Source of the DNA: Bryoerythrophyllum caledonicum
Lineage: Eukaryota > Streptophyta > Bryopsida > Pottiales > Pottiaceae
Direction of reading: 5' to 3'
Length of the DNA: 64,000 nt
Assembly: GCA_963971425.1 (NCBI GenBank)
Contig: OZ020516.1
Location: 15,674,593 to 15,738,592 of the forward strand
In this document: in pieces, positions 34,662 through 46,474 of the stretch
Numbering within the stretch: position 1 is the first letter of the stretch
Layout: the number at the start of each line of letters is the position of its first letter
Program-made: the position numbers and the translations under genes
The notes under the pieces: generated by a model
Told to the model about the DNA's origin: nothing
Database searches by the model: none
Seen by the model: the letters and a program-made list of their open reading frames with translations, nothing else

Positions 34662-36788
34662 ATGAGTTCTGGAGGTCGAAGCCAATCTACCCCCCGTAAA
34701 ACCATTGGAAAAGATAGTGGCGTAGACACATACCGAAAGACCATTAGTGGAGAGCGACAAGTAGCCCCCGTAAACAATCCACGCCCAAGACAAGACAAAT
34801 CCACCAAAGCCTCTAGAGTAGAAGCCACACCTGTCAAAACAAGACCATTGGCTAAGAAGAAACTAGATACTCAAACTCAGAAACGTGACCTCACCCCCAA
34901 ACCACGGGGTAGAAAGAAGAAGACCTTGGAAACCAACACCACCCCACTCCAACAACACCCTGAGCCCCTAATTCATCTCTTAGACGACCAAGAGGAAGGC
35001 CCTATTACATTCTCTAGAACAAGCCAGAGGCGGTGTAAAACCTCATCCCTTCCCTTATCTCCTGACCATATAAACAAACTCACCTACGACAACCCCTGTG
35101 ACACCATGGAGCAACCTCAAAAGGAGCCTAACACCACCATAGAAGCCATGGACATAGAGAACGGGGAAACCAACCCCAAGATGGCTTGTAAGGACAAAAC
35201 CTCCACCCTCGACCCCCTAGAAGTACAACACCCTGCTAAAAAACAAAGAGGTAGCACCCCAAACCCAAACCCAAGCAGTAGCACCCCAGAGCAATCCACG
35301 TTCCATTTCTGGCTAGGCTTTCCCAACATGGAAAAGCTTGCGAAGGACGCAAACCTAGACCCACTATTTAGTGGAGAGAGCGTATCTGACATGATGCTCA
35401 GAGGAGTACCCAAGTCAGAGGCAGAGGAAGCCATAAGTGCTACAATCTCCTACCCCAGAATTCCTCAACTGTTATATCCTAGGGTAAGAGAGGACGGTGT
35501 TGTGGGGCAACACTATAACCTCACACAACTACCATTTGACATTGCCACTAATCCCGAAACCGGTCTATCGTATGACTTTCATGTAGCCATCATGTTCGAA
35601 CTACCTAAGACCCCACTATTTCACGATGACGTGAAAAGACTGGCTAGAGATAGACTCACTAAGATGGACATCCCCCTTGGTACCAAACTTTTAGATCCCC
35701 TTGCCATCCAGTGCAAAGGAGTGAAGAAGGAAGGGCAAAAACATATCTTCTCAGGATTGATAAAGTTGCACCTCCTCAATCCCGAAATTGATGCCATCTC
35801 CCTACTCAAAGGTACAAGATATTTCATGTTGCAACTTGACCCTATGGGACCAGTATCCCTGGGTAAAGTCTGCAAAACATGGCATGCAGTAGCCCGACAA
35901 GGCTTATCCGTCAACATCAAAAGTGACAACCTGTGTGGTATTCCTACACACACCTTGTTTCATAACGTGGTTCTGAACGGCTTTTCCCGTAATCTTGAGT
36001 TTGAAGTCACTGATGTCCAGAAACAGGAAAAGGAGCCATTCGCATGGATTGTGGCACCCACCCCCACCCAAGCGAAGAAACTAGCAATGCACCAGATTAC
36101 GACCTTCCATGAAATCATCCCCGCGAAACCCACCAACTCTGGAACCTTTACAACCACCGACAGGGCCAAGAAGGATGCGCTCACACTCACACTATCTCAA
36201 CTACCAATATTACTGAGCGTGGTTGAAACCACGGAGGCCATCACGAAAGCATTGGAGGCCAAGAACATTGTGAACATCTGGTTCCACCGGCAGATTAGTG
36301 GCAAACACAATGGCTCTGCCAATGTGCAAGTCGCTAATCCTATTGTCTATAGACAATACCTAAACCAAACCTTCAACATAGGTTGTCACCAGGTGGAGAT
36401 TCGACCCCACCGCCGTAGTCTTGATGGCATTGACCCCCCCTCCACCACTTTGGTGGAAAAATGGGGATTCAATGACATAAATACCGCCTTGGTGAACACG
36501 GTTGCCGCCATCAACCCCACCACCGTTCCCACCACCAACATACGCGAAGAGATGGCCGCTATTGTGGCAGATGACCACGAAAAAATCCGCTTGGAATTAT
36601 CAACTTTCAAGAAGGATATCATTCGAGAGACTCGAGAATATACCGATGCCCGCAACGCCGAGGTATACTCAAAACTTGATGATGTTGAGAAGCTAATGAG
36701 TGCCGCATTGTCTGTGATGAAGGGTATCAAATCCAATCGAGAAAAGCCATCCCTCTCCTCCTTGGACGACCCGTCAAACGTGGATTGA
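34662..36788 (+). CDS. LINE ORF1 (gag-like nucleic-acid-binding protein), about 708 aa
   Basis: The frame is open from 34590; the first ATG is at 34662. The N-terminal 110 residues are basic with a KPRGRKKK nuclear-localisation-like run. A Ser/Pro linker follows, then a folded region from FHFWLGFPNMEKL onward. Near the C-terminus a stretch with NIVNIWFHRQISGKHNGSANVQV resembles the strand pattern of an RRM-like fold. It is followed by a likely coiled coil (EEMAAIVADDHEKIRLELS onward). RRM plus coiled coil is the plan of L1-type ORF1 proteins, which coat the RNA; this assignment is inferred from pattern only. The TGA stop (36786-36788) overlaps the open frame of ORF2. Confidence 0.65.
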   Translation: MSSGGRSQSTPRKTIGKDSGVDTYRKTISGERQVAPVNNPRPRQDKSTKASRVEATPVKTRPLAKKKLDTQTQKRDLTPKPRGRKKKTLETNTTPLQQHPEPLIHLLDDQEEGPITFSRTSQRRCKTSSLPLSPDHINKLTYDNPCDTMEQPQKEPNTTIEAMDIENGETNPKMACKDKTSTLDPLEVQHPAKKQRGSTPNPNPSSSTPEQSTFHFWLGFPNMEKLAKDANLDPLFSGESVSDMMLRGVPKSEAEEAISATISYPRIPQLLYPRVREDGVVGQHYNLTQLPFDIATNPETGLSYDFHVAIMFELPKTPLFHDDVKRLARDRLTKMDIPLGTKLLDPLAIQCKGVKKEGQKHIFSGLIKLHLLNPEIDAISLLKGTRYFMLQLDPMGPVSLGKVCKTWHAVARQGLSVNIKSDNLCGIPTHTLFHNVVLNGFSRNLEFEVTDVQKQEKEPFAWIVAPTPTQAKKLAMHQITTFHEIIPAKPTNSGTFTTTDRAKKDALTLTLSQLPILLSVVETTEAITKALEAKNIVNIWFHRQISGKHNGSANVQVANPIVYRQYLNQTFNIGCHQVEIRPHRRSLDGIDPPSTTLVEKWGFNDINTALVNTVAAINPTTVPTTNIREEMAAIVADDHEKIRLELSTFKKDIIRETREYTDARNAEVYSKLDDVEKLMSAALSVMKGIKSNREKPSLSSLDDPSNVD

Positions 36789-39700
36789 TCAAAGACCGCC
36801 CACGAACTCTTCAACAACATGGTGATCACCATACTCCTACATATCCAGCTACATATCCCGTGATAGTCACATCTTTCTCTAGTACACCATATATCTACTT
36901 CACTACTCCCCTTTCCCCCCACCACCGGATAGCATTGTTAGTGATACATCTCACTAGAATCACTTCTTATCACTCTCTCCACATACCTATTACTTTCACC
37001 ACCCTCTCTACACCCTCTACCTCCCTAGAATTTGTTACAACTTTCTATAGGTATCTCCTTGTAAACACATGTCATGGATATGAGTATAAACCCATGAGAA
37101 GGCCACAACCTCCCTCATGGGCTCCTCTAACCCTTATGACAAAGTTACATGATCAAAACCACCACAAAAATATACACACTTTTTGCCATTGCCAATGGCA
37201 TTGGCATATTACTAAAATTTCCACTACCACACACATACCACACATCAAAAAACACAAAACAACACCACAACCTTGCCAAAAACAAAAACAACTAACCACA
37301 AATAACACATATAGACAACATCACACTTCATCACCAATAGATTACCAAACAATACTGTTACCTACCACATTCAGCCAAATACCGGGCAAAACCAAACACC
37401 AATCACAAAGTACGCCACCACATATATCTATCACCCAAAAAACTAAACACCTCCCCCACTCACACACTAACACAAACACATATCCCCCAAAATCAATACA
37501 ACGCACACCACAAACATACTACACCGACCCGTCATACTACACCAAGTACACACACACCCATAACCAAACCCCACACTTGTTAATTACAACAACAACTAGT
37601 CCACAATATACTCCAATAACAAAAAACACAACTCCATCAACACCCCAAAAATGGCCCACAAGTAAACCAACCAAAATAAAAATAAAAATAAAAATAAACA
37701 ATGAAAAAGAGATAGACACCATCACCACAAGGAAAAACAAAATACCACACATTAATACAAAGACAAAAACATCTAAAAACATGCATACAATCACCACCCC
37801 TCCAGTAACTAGAAACACAAATACTCACACAACATACCCAACCAAAGATCCACACACACACTCAAACACACATAATCTAAAAATAATAAAAAAGAAACAC
37901 CCAAAACACACACACAAAACAAAATCTCCAAAACACAACACCAAAGCCAAATACACAAAACTCCTATTGCTCCTAGGGGGAGACATAGAAGCCAATCCAG
38001 GACCAATGCCTAACATATTAAAAACACATCCCTCATCACATAAGAAAAATGCCAAAATATACTTTATACCAAATACCATAATATTGCATCCAGAATACAA
38101 ACACATCGCCCGAACATTTGCACCTCTCTTAAAAACAACACATGCACTGCATCATACACACAACACCACTCACCCAAATATTGCCCAATACATACAACAA
38201 CAAAATATCCACCCACCAACACACATATTATACGCTCTAGTAACGACCACACATCCAAACATAGATGAATGTAACCATCTTCTAAACCTACAAAACCCGA
38301 ACGTAACTACATGGACAAACACACTACTACAAACTTTATCAAATCTACAAAACCCACCTGAAAGACATATTCACACCCCACACCCACTTACAAAATTCCT
38401 TGAAGAAAACCAAAATATCATAAACCATGGAAAATCAATACACAAAGAATTATACAACTTCATACATAGCCAAACCATACCACCCTCAAGTAATACAATA
38501 AAACAACAATTCCCATACCTCCCTAACAACCTAATCAACGAGACACTAAAATGCTATGACCCCATCACAGATTACACCCACCCGCCCCCTCTCCCCCTCT
38601 TCCTCCCCCCACAAAATCAAAACACTAGCACACACAATGACAATACAAACATCATCACATGGAACGCATCATCCCTCAACACCGCTCTCCCTAGCCTAAA
38701 AACTCTAACCACATATACAGCAACACCACCGGCCCTAATAACCATTCAAGAAACAAAACTATCAGCAACAAAATCTATAAAATACATACAAAACACATTC
38801 CAAGACTATAAACTTATCTTTAATAACACACACACAATAACGAGATGTATCCTACAACGAAGACCATACACACCGAGTCGTGGAGGCCTCCTCACACTAA
38901 TACACAAAAAATATGCCTTCCCGGGCAACATAAAAAAAATCCCTACCCCGATGCACATATCTCCCTACCTTCAAATAATAAAAATTTCTAACCAACCACT
39001 ACAACCTTGGATAATCTTTCACATGTATATGCCATCTCACCCTGATGATACTAGATTTATCATAGACATACAAAACAATATAACATCACAAATAAATCTA
39101 AACCCAAACCACACTTACTTGTTATGTGGAGACTTCAACAGAGACATAGCATTAATTGGTAGACAAAACGGAAATCATATCACCCCCCCTCAAAACATAG
39201 ACTACCAATGGCGGCACTTTACAGAAAGCCTAAACTTCACCTACGTAAAAACTGACACCCAATACTCTAGACAAGGCGGCTATAACTATAGTGACTAGAG
39301 CCTAATAGACGGCTTCTACATAAACACAAATCATAATACACATTACACCTCCACTACAAACATAGACATTATTCTCAACTCGGACCACTCGCCAATACAA
39401 CTTCACATCCCAAATAATATACTAATAAGCCGTACTCCTATAAATAAAAATAATACTACTAAACGTATACTCAACCCTATCCCAAAAGACAACTTAGAAA
39501 AATTCAACACAAAGTTCTTTGAAGAAAACTCCATAGAAATAGACTCTCTCATAAACATACTTGAGAATAATAACCAACTCACTCAAACACAATGGCATGA
39601 AGCATGCCATACCCTAGATACACTCACCAATAATATCTCTAATACAGTGGAACAAACTTGCAAAGCCCAACCAATACCACAAATGACAAACCGAACATTA

Positions 39701-42700
39701 CAACAAGGAGGTTATTTACCCCGTAAACTCTCCAAAATCTGGAAACAACACCTAACTACATACCATATTATACGTAAAACTATCAGAACGGTAAAAAACA
39801 ACCCACAATGGCGTAATCATCCCATATGTAATGAACTACTAGCTTTACACCACACCCAAATACCGTCCCCACCTCCCCCGGAACTTCCCCATGATACATG
39901 GATAAAAGACATTGCACTAATTGCAAAAAATGCCAATACTCAAGCTCGGAAAGTAACCACAAAATATTCAAAAGACAATATTAAAAAAGCCATATCAAAA
40001 TACAGACAATTATACGAAACCAGTCCTAAGCAAATAAATAGAAAAGTTTTTAAAAAACTAGAAAGTCCACCACTAGACTGTATCACCAACCAACATAATA
40101 ACATTCTAACTAGCCCGGAAGACATTGCAAACGAAATATATAACCAACAGACAAAAAACAATAGACCCTCAGTACCAACATGCAACTACCAACCACAACA
40201 CACAATCAAATGTACATGTGCAGTACGTCAATATCCATGGCATGACCTCGACGGATTTACACTAGACAGACGAGGTGAACCTGACATACCATTACACACA
40301 TACTTCAATAGAGCTATATATGACACATGTCTCCGTAACCTCGGAAACAATAAAGCTCCAGGACCAGACTGCATACCGAACTCAATACTCAAACATATGC
40401 CCCCAAGATTTCATAAATTACTATTTCTATTCTTTTCCCATTGCTATAAACAAAAACAAATACCAGCCTCATGGAAAACAAGTGCCACAATCTTATTATA
40501 CAAAAAAAGGGACCCCTCAATTCTACCAAATCACAGACCGATTGCATTAGCCAACACAACATACAAACTATTCACTAGTACACTCACCTCTATACTATCC
40601 TCATACGGTGAAAAATTTAAAATTCTACACGATAGCCAAGAAGGATTTAGAGCAGAAAGAAGCACCTCTAGACAAATACAAACTATAATAGCGGCACTAG
40701 AAGACGCAAAATTCACAAACCAAGATATATATGTTTTATATGTAGACTTCAAAAATGCATTTGGCTCTATAGATCACGCCCGTCTATTAGCAATAATGAC
40801 TGATGTTGGATACCCTAAAGACGCAATTACACTAGTTGGAAATATCTACTCCCAATCATCCACTTACTACACAGGTGAGCACTTTGGCAAAACTAAGTCC
40901 ATCCCCATTCATAGAGGTACTATACAAGGAGACACCCTTAGCCCATACCTATTCATTATATTCTTAGAACCACTACTTAGATGGCTAGAGCGAGGAAACT
41001 ATGGATATACTTTTGGTACTTCACAAATAACCATAAACTCCGCCGCATACGCCGATGACCTTGCTACCATAACTAACAAAATTAAATCACTACAAACACA
41101 AATTGAAAAAATAGATAGATATTGTAAATGGACTGGCATGGATGTTGGTGTACCAAAATGTGCTGCTACTGGATGCCCAAATAAATCCAAAATGAACCCA
41201 ACTACTTTTAAAGCCCTAATGCAAGCCTCTAACATTAACTACCGTGGTCAACCAATCCCCATACTACACCAAAATGAATCATATGTATACCTAGGCACAA
41301 ACCTTGTCCCCTCCCTAAAATGGAAAATACAAACACATGTCACAACCACAAAACTCATTAAACAATGCAAAGAATTAACAACATGCCCGGCCACTATGAA
41401 ACAAAAAATTAAAATGGTTGACACAGTAATACGCCCAGGAGTAGCATACAGCTTTTACGCTGTACCGTACTCTATGCCAGCCATTAAAAAACTTGACCAA
41501 AAAATTATAGCCATACAAAAAACTATATGTGGAATGCCCAAATGCATGTCAAACGCAATAACCCAACTCCCACAAAATCTATTTGGACTTGAAGCTTTCT
41601 CCCTCAAAAATGCCTACCTACGATGTATAGGGGAACAATTACAAAACGCCTTAAATGACAAAGGTAGGCTCGGGAAAATATATAATGGGCTAACCCATTA
41701 CGTTCTTGCCCAATACGGAGGTGCCAACAATATACCTAGAATTAAAAAAACAGATTGCATAAGATCACCAATAACCCGTACACTCTTCCTATTAAAACAC
41801 GTAGCTAAAGTTCACCTAAGAAGCACACTCCCAGAATTCCTTTTTAACACCACATCATTAGAAACAGCATGGCAACAAGAAACACAAAACCATAACACAC
41901 TCAACAACCAACTATCCCAAAAACTTTTACACAAACTCTTATCAAAAAACATCTTTGAATTAAAACAAATTACTCTACCAAATGGCACACACATCATGAA
42001 CAATGAAGACTTCAAAACCTTTCACTTCACTCCATCCAAACTAATCAAGAGCGCCCTAAAAGTTGCCAAACAACTTTTTTGCCATCCAACATGCCCTACC
42101 ACATGTAATACCTCTTGCAACATACACCCATACACATACATACTCCAAGACCCATTCATCACCATCAACAACAACATCCTCCCAAGAACTACCCTACCAC
42201 CAATACATCCCCCCAACCCTCTACATCCATATCACCCCCGCCCCCCAACATACATCACCAAAAATCCTACCACATACCCCATCAATAACATCATTCAACA
42301 TAAACATATACAACATACAGATTCCAACAGAATACAAAATACCTTCACAAAATACCTATGCCAATGGCAACATGACAACAATACATTCAATAAATGGCTA
42401 CATCAAAGAAATCTCTTTCCAAGACACGACTGCAACACCTCCACATACAACACCGAAAAACTAAAACAATATTATCAAAGAATTCAAAATAAACTTTACT
42501 CGGAAATCATACAAGCCCACCACCCCCAAGAACAATTACAAGACTCAAGATCAGTAACCCCACCTATAATTATCCCACTCCTAAACATTTATACAACGGA
42601 ATGTAACCCCGAAAAAGATATTATCACAATCACGAACACAATTACAATAGAAAACAATCAAGCCCATCTATATGAAACAAATGGTAGACATCTCCACACT

Positions 42701-45029
42701 ATTCCCACTACTAGACTCCAATGGCTATGGAACCAATACAATTTGAAACTACAAACCCCTACAAACATTGAACCAACAACACAACCATTCGAAACCGAAG
42801 TAATTTGGTTATACCAAAGATATAAATACCGCATCCCAAAAAATAACCCCCTCAAAAGTGCACAATACACAATACCCACACCTATTCTAGACTCATTAAT
42901 CTCAACCTTTAACATAGAACAATCATACTTCTCCTCCCCCGTCACATGCTCCACCAAATTAAAAAAATTCTACTCACCCTTCGAAAGAGATAAAATATTT
43001 GGCTCCTTGGGAAAAGCCTTTGACTATAAATGGGCAGGTAAAGGAATAGCTCATCCCCACAATGAGGAAGAAACACAACAAGCACTACACTGGGCCCGTC
43101 TGGCTGCCAAAAATGATCCACAACACACAACTACACTCATTATCACACCAGACAAAAATTGGTACCAAACCGTTAATCCACAACCAAGCCCATTTGCAGA
43201 CTCCCATATCATTGCTACATTTGAAGCAGACACACTTTCATACAAAGAACCCACTATCCCACCTGAACTAAAAAAACCCCGAATTGAACCATCTACATTA
43301 CAAGTAATATGCGTCCACCACCAAAACCAGACCCTTGGCACCCTAGAACAGCTCGCCGAGCTCACAGCCATAGCAAAAACTCTTAATATAAACCGGCTAC
43401 ACACAAAGATGGCCATGCCAACACCTATACCAACACTCGTAAACAAAAACAAAAAATGGGCAAAATTAAAGCACAACAACAACACACTAGATTACATGTT
43501 ATTACCCCCACCCCTCCCAAACTATCAAACTACCACCTCACCAAAATTCGACCCCGCATATAGCTACTATACCGATGGCTCCTTTAAACCTCCAGAACAG
43601 GTTAGCCCGGGCAACTGGCGCAGAGAAAAAGCAGGCTATGGAATATTCAACCCTAATAAAGAAATCAAATTAGCTAAAAGACTCCATGGATTACAAAATA
43701 TCCTTAGAGCTGAACTCATGGCCATCCACAAAACACTAGAAATTATCACAACAAAATACAACAATGAGCCAGCACATATATTTACAGACTGTATTAACGC
43801 ACTCTATTTATTAAATACTCAAATTACACACCCTACCCTTCACAATAGCCACCCCGACCAAATCATTCTAAAATCTATGATCCGAATGATACTAAAACGA
43901 AGACAAACCACAACCATCCACAAAGTTCGAGCCCACGCTGACATTTATGGAAATGAACAAGCGGATAAACTAGCAAAAGAGGGCCGAGAAAAATCACACA
44001 AAAATGCTAAAGACCCACACGAACATGCCCACGCCACCCCATACTATTTCCAAAAAGAAGATTGGCCCTCCAAAGAAGACACCCCCGATAAAGGCCCGGT
44101 TAGATTCCTTGAGCAAATACCTCAAAAAACAAGACCTATATAATAACCTAGACACAATCTCAGACAACTTCCCTAACATAGAAAAGTGGACTCACAACAA
44201 CAACATAGACAATGAACTATCTACAAATTTCTGGAAAAATCCCATCATCACCGACTCACAAATAACATGCCTTATTAAATTCCGTACCGGACAATACATG
44301 GGAAACGCCCGAAAACAACTCTTCTTTGGAATAGAAAGATTCCCATCCATAACATGTCCAATATGCACATCCACAGATCCCGACACATGGCTACATATTT
44401 TACTTAAATGCCATAACCACCATATACACTCCCTAATTGTCAAAAGACATAACAAAGCCGTATGGGAAATCCGTAAACTTATCACCTCCCACCACAATTC
44501 AAGATGTTTCATCCTCATGAATGCCGGCACCTTTAACAACAACCCACAAGAAAATACGGTCCCCCCATGGCTACTCCCATGTACATGTAATACTCAACGA
44601 TGCCACTGCAATGCTCGACTCAAACCAGACATACTATGTGTTAGAGGCCTACCATTTAATGACCCCCCACCCGACCACATCAACTTAGACTACACGATTC
44701 AATTCATCGAGTTTACATTTTGTAACGACAGATTTTCCCCTGAAACAATCAACAACAAAATAAACAAATACCAACCCCTTATTGATGACATCACCGCCCT
44801 TGGATGGAAAGTGGACCCCCTTATGGTAATCACTGCCGGCGCCCGCGCCACTACCTTTATCCCATCTATTAATACCCTAGAAGATACCTTCAAAATCCCT
44901 ATTACAACAGTTACCAACACTTTCAAGAATATTAATGTCATTGCCATTCAACACGCCATGTCCATCCTTTTACATAAACGAAAAATTGAAAACAATCAAG
45001 CCCTTCCCGACATGTCAGACCCTCCTTAA
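36785..45029 (+). pseudogene. LINE ORF2: 2A, APE endonuclease, RT, spacer, RNase H, CCHC, PD...E domain (two breaks)
   Basis: The frame is open from 36785; the first ATG is at 37094. A Thr/His/Lys-rich leader ends in the 2A motif at 37961-38005. The APE endonuclease follows: NIITWNASS, QETKL (Glu at 38750), GDFNRD (39128), LIDGFY and NSDHS (39380). RT has NNKAPGPDCIP, the YVDFKNAFGSIDH block and YADD (41048-41059). A ~700-residue spacer with no known domain follows. RNase H has TDGSF (43571), RAELMAI, TDCINA and GNEQADKLA. A CPICTSTDPDTW...C finger (44355) comes before KPDIL (44622) and FIEFT (Glu at 44709). Breaks: TAG at 39296-39298 inside the endonuclease and a +1 insertion near 44106, after which the last 300 codons lie in another frame. 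Confidence 0.9.
37961..38005 (+). other. 2A-type ribosome-skipping motif (DIEANPGP)
   Basis: Codons 37961-38005 encode five hydrophobic residues, Gly-Gly and DIEANPGP, matching the DxExNPGP consensus exactly with the usual Leu-rich run before it. In known 2A peptides the ribosome fails to join the final Gly and Pro and releases the upstream product while continuing. Here it would separate a basic Thr/His-rich leader (about 300-400 residues) from the endonuclease-RT protein starting with Pro. 2A-like motifs are known in some non-LTR elements such as trypanosome L1Tc and sea urchin CR1 elements. Confidence 0.85.
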
Positions 45030-45243
45030 AAACTATCCCCTTTTTTCTTTGCTCCTTTGAAACTTTGTGGTTGGTTAGGTTCTTTTGTCCTTGGCTGCTT
45101 GTTACATAGTGTCTACCCTCGAAAGGGGGAAGTAGTTCCAGCTAACTAATTCCCTGTCCGGTGGGCACGGTCTTAGTAGTGGAACGAACAGACACTTTAT
45201 TCACGCCGGCTTCCTTCGGAGACCGGCGTTCTTCTTCTTCTTC
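45030..45243 (+). other. LINE copy 2 3' UTR with conserved hairpins and (TTC)n tail
   Basis: From 45100 it matches copy 1 (5215-5357). Conserved parts include the GAAA-capped stem CCCTC-GAAA-GGGGG (45116-45129), GTTCCA/TGGAAC pairing and a terminal stem CGCCGG...CCGGCG before TTCTTCTTCTTC. The target duplication starts at the next base. Confidence 0.7.
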
Positions 45244-45512
45244 AGGCTATTACATCCCAACCTCTTACATCATAATTCACATTTTATTAAAAAATTAGGC
45301 TATGACATTGACAAAACTGTACAATCTAACCTCAAGACATTGCCTAAAGATATGACCTTCCTATATTTCTTATACTAAAAGCAACCTCTACATAATTATT
45401 ACAATCTAACCTTTACAAGCATACCACATCTTTTTCCACTATGAATTACTGGACATAACATTTTGGTGTAACATAATTAGACTTTTTAAATCTACCTAAT
45501 ATGGATTATCAA

Positions 45513-46357
45513 TCATACTACTAAAATCATAATCCGCTTAGTGAACCATGCAGCGATCAATCGCGCAGTCAACCGTGCAGTGAACTATAGGAACGGTGCA
45601 GTCAGCCGCGCAGTTAATTGCGCAGCCAACCGCGCAATGAATCATGTTACCTTTTTAAAAAAAATATAGTTTGTAATATATAAACTACATTAAAATGGTT
45701 GGATTAATGCATTGCAAAGCATTAGCTTGAGTTTTTGGGTGTGACAAATTTGCATTTGTGTTTAGCAATTTGTGCTCTTGATTACAAATTTGACGTTCAA
45801 AATATTTTTTGAGTTAAGCACTAAAAGATTGAATTGTAAATTATGAGTTGTAAACTTGGAGTGAAAAAGTTGTGAAGTTGGAGTTGTGATCTTGGAGGTT
45901 GGCATACAAAGTTGGAGTTGCAAAATTGCATATTCGAATTGTGGAGATTGAAATTACAAGTTTTGAGGTGAGATTGCAAGTTTTGAGATTGTGATTGCAA
46001 ATTGAGTTTGTGGGTGTGTGAATTTGAGATTGTAATTGCAAGTTGAATTTGTGGTTGTGTGAAATTTGCATTTGTGTGTTGCAATTTGTGCTTATCCAAA
46101 TAAATTTGAAACTCTTGATTACAAATTTGACGTTCATAATTTATTTGAAATCCCATGTTAAAATGCAAAAAATCTAAAACCTAATTTATTTATTTCTATT
46201 CTATTCTATTACATATTAAAATTCATGCATAGGTTTCAAAGACATATTTATATTTTATGTAGATTGTTGTTACCATTTTTAAAAAAAAAAATTGTGATAT
46301 AAAAAATACATTGAAATGGTTGAACTAATGCGTTGCAAAGCAAGCGCCAACTGCTAG
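45513..46357 (+). mobile_element. Candidate non-autonomous Helitron, about 845 bp
   Basis: The left end is A|TCATACTACTAAAATC and the right end CTAG|T, preceded by a short hairpin GCGTTGC-AAA-GCAAGCGC. This fits the A|TC...CTRR|T rule for Helitrons. Inside, a GCGCAGTCAACCG-like motif repeats several times (about 45545-45640). Direct repeats about 75-90 bp long occur in the order A-B...B'-A' (45655-45735, 45737-45810, 46057-46150, 46275-46350). No helicase is encoded. Confidence 0.4.
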
Positions 46358-46474
46358 TTATCAACTAAAATAACAATTAACTGGAGAGCAGGCTGAATTG
46401 AATCTCTTTTTCATCCAGCACTAGATGAACATCTACCTCGATGATTAATTAGGGCAGGAGCCCCGACTCGACCA

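Larger units (their letters stand above)
27007..45255 (+). mobile_element. Large LINE, copy 2 (about 13 kb without the nested Copia), with target duplications
   Basis: AGGCTATTACAT occurs at 27007-27018 and again at 45244-45255, directly after the (TTC)n tail. This marks a target-site duplication around 27019-45243. Removing the nested Copia (5168 bp plus a 5-bp duplication) leaves about 13.05 kb. AGATCT/GATCTGAG words occur on both sides of the Copia, supporting one continuous 5' region. The order is: 5' UTR (27019-27287 and 32456-33081), a low-complexity ORF, a gag-like ORF1, a giant ORF2 (2A, APE endonuclease, RT, spacer, RNase H, CCHC, PD...E domain) and a structured 3' UTR. It is full length or nearly so, but ORF2 carries one UAG and one frameshift, so this copy is probably dead. 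Confidence 0.8.

Noticed and set aside
45100-45243. Possible hammerhead ribozyme in the LINE 3' UTR (GAAA next to GTC-like bases)
   Set aside because: No CUGANGA core is found; the GAAA is a simple tetraloop on a five-pair stem.
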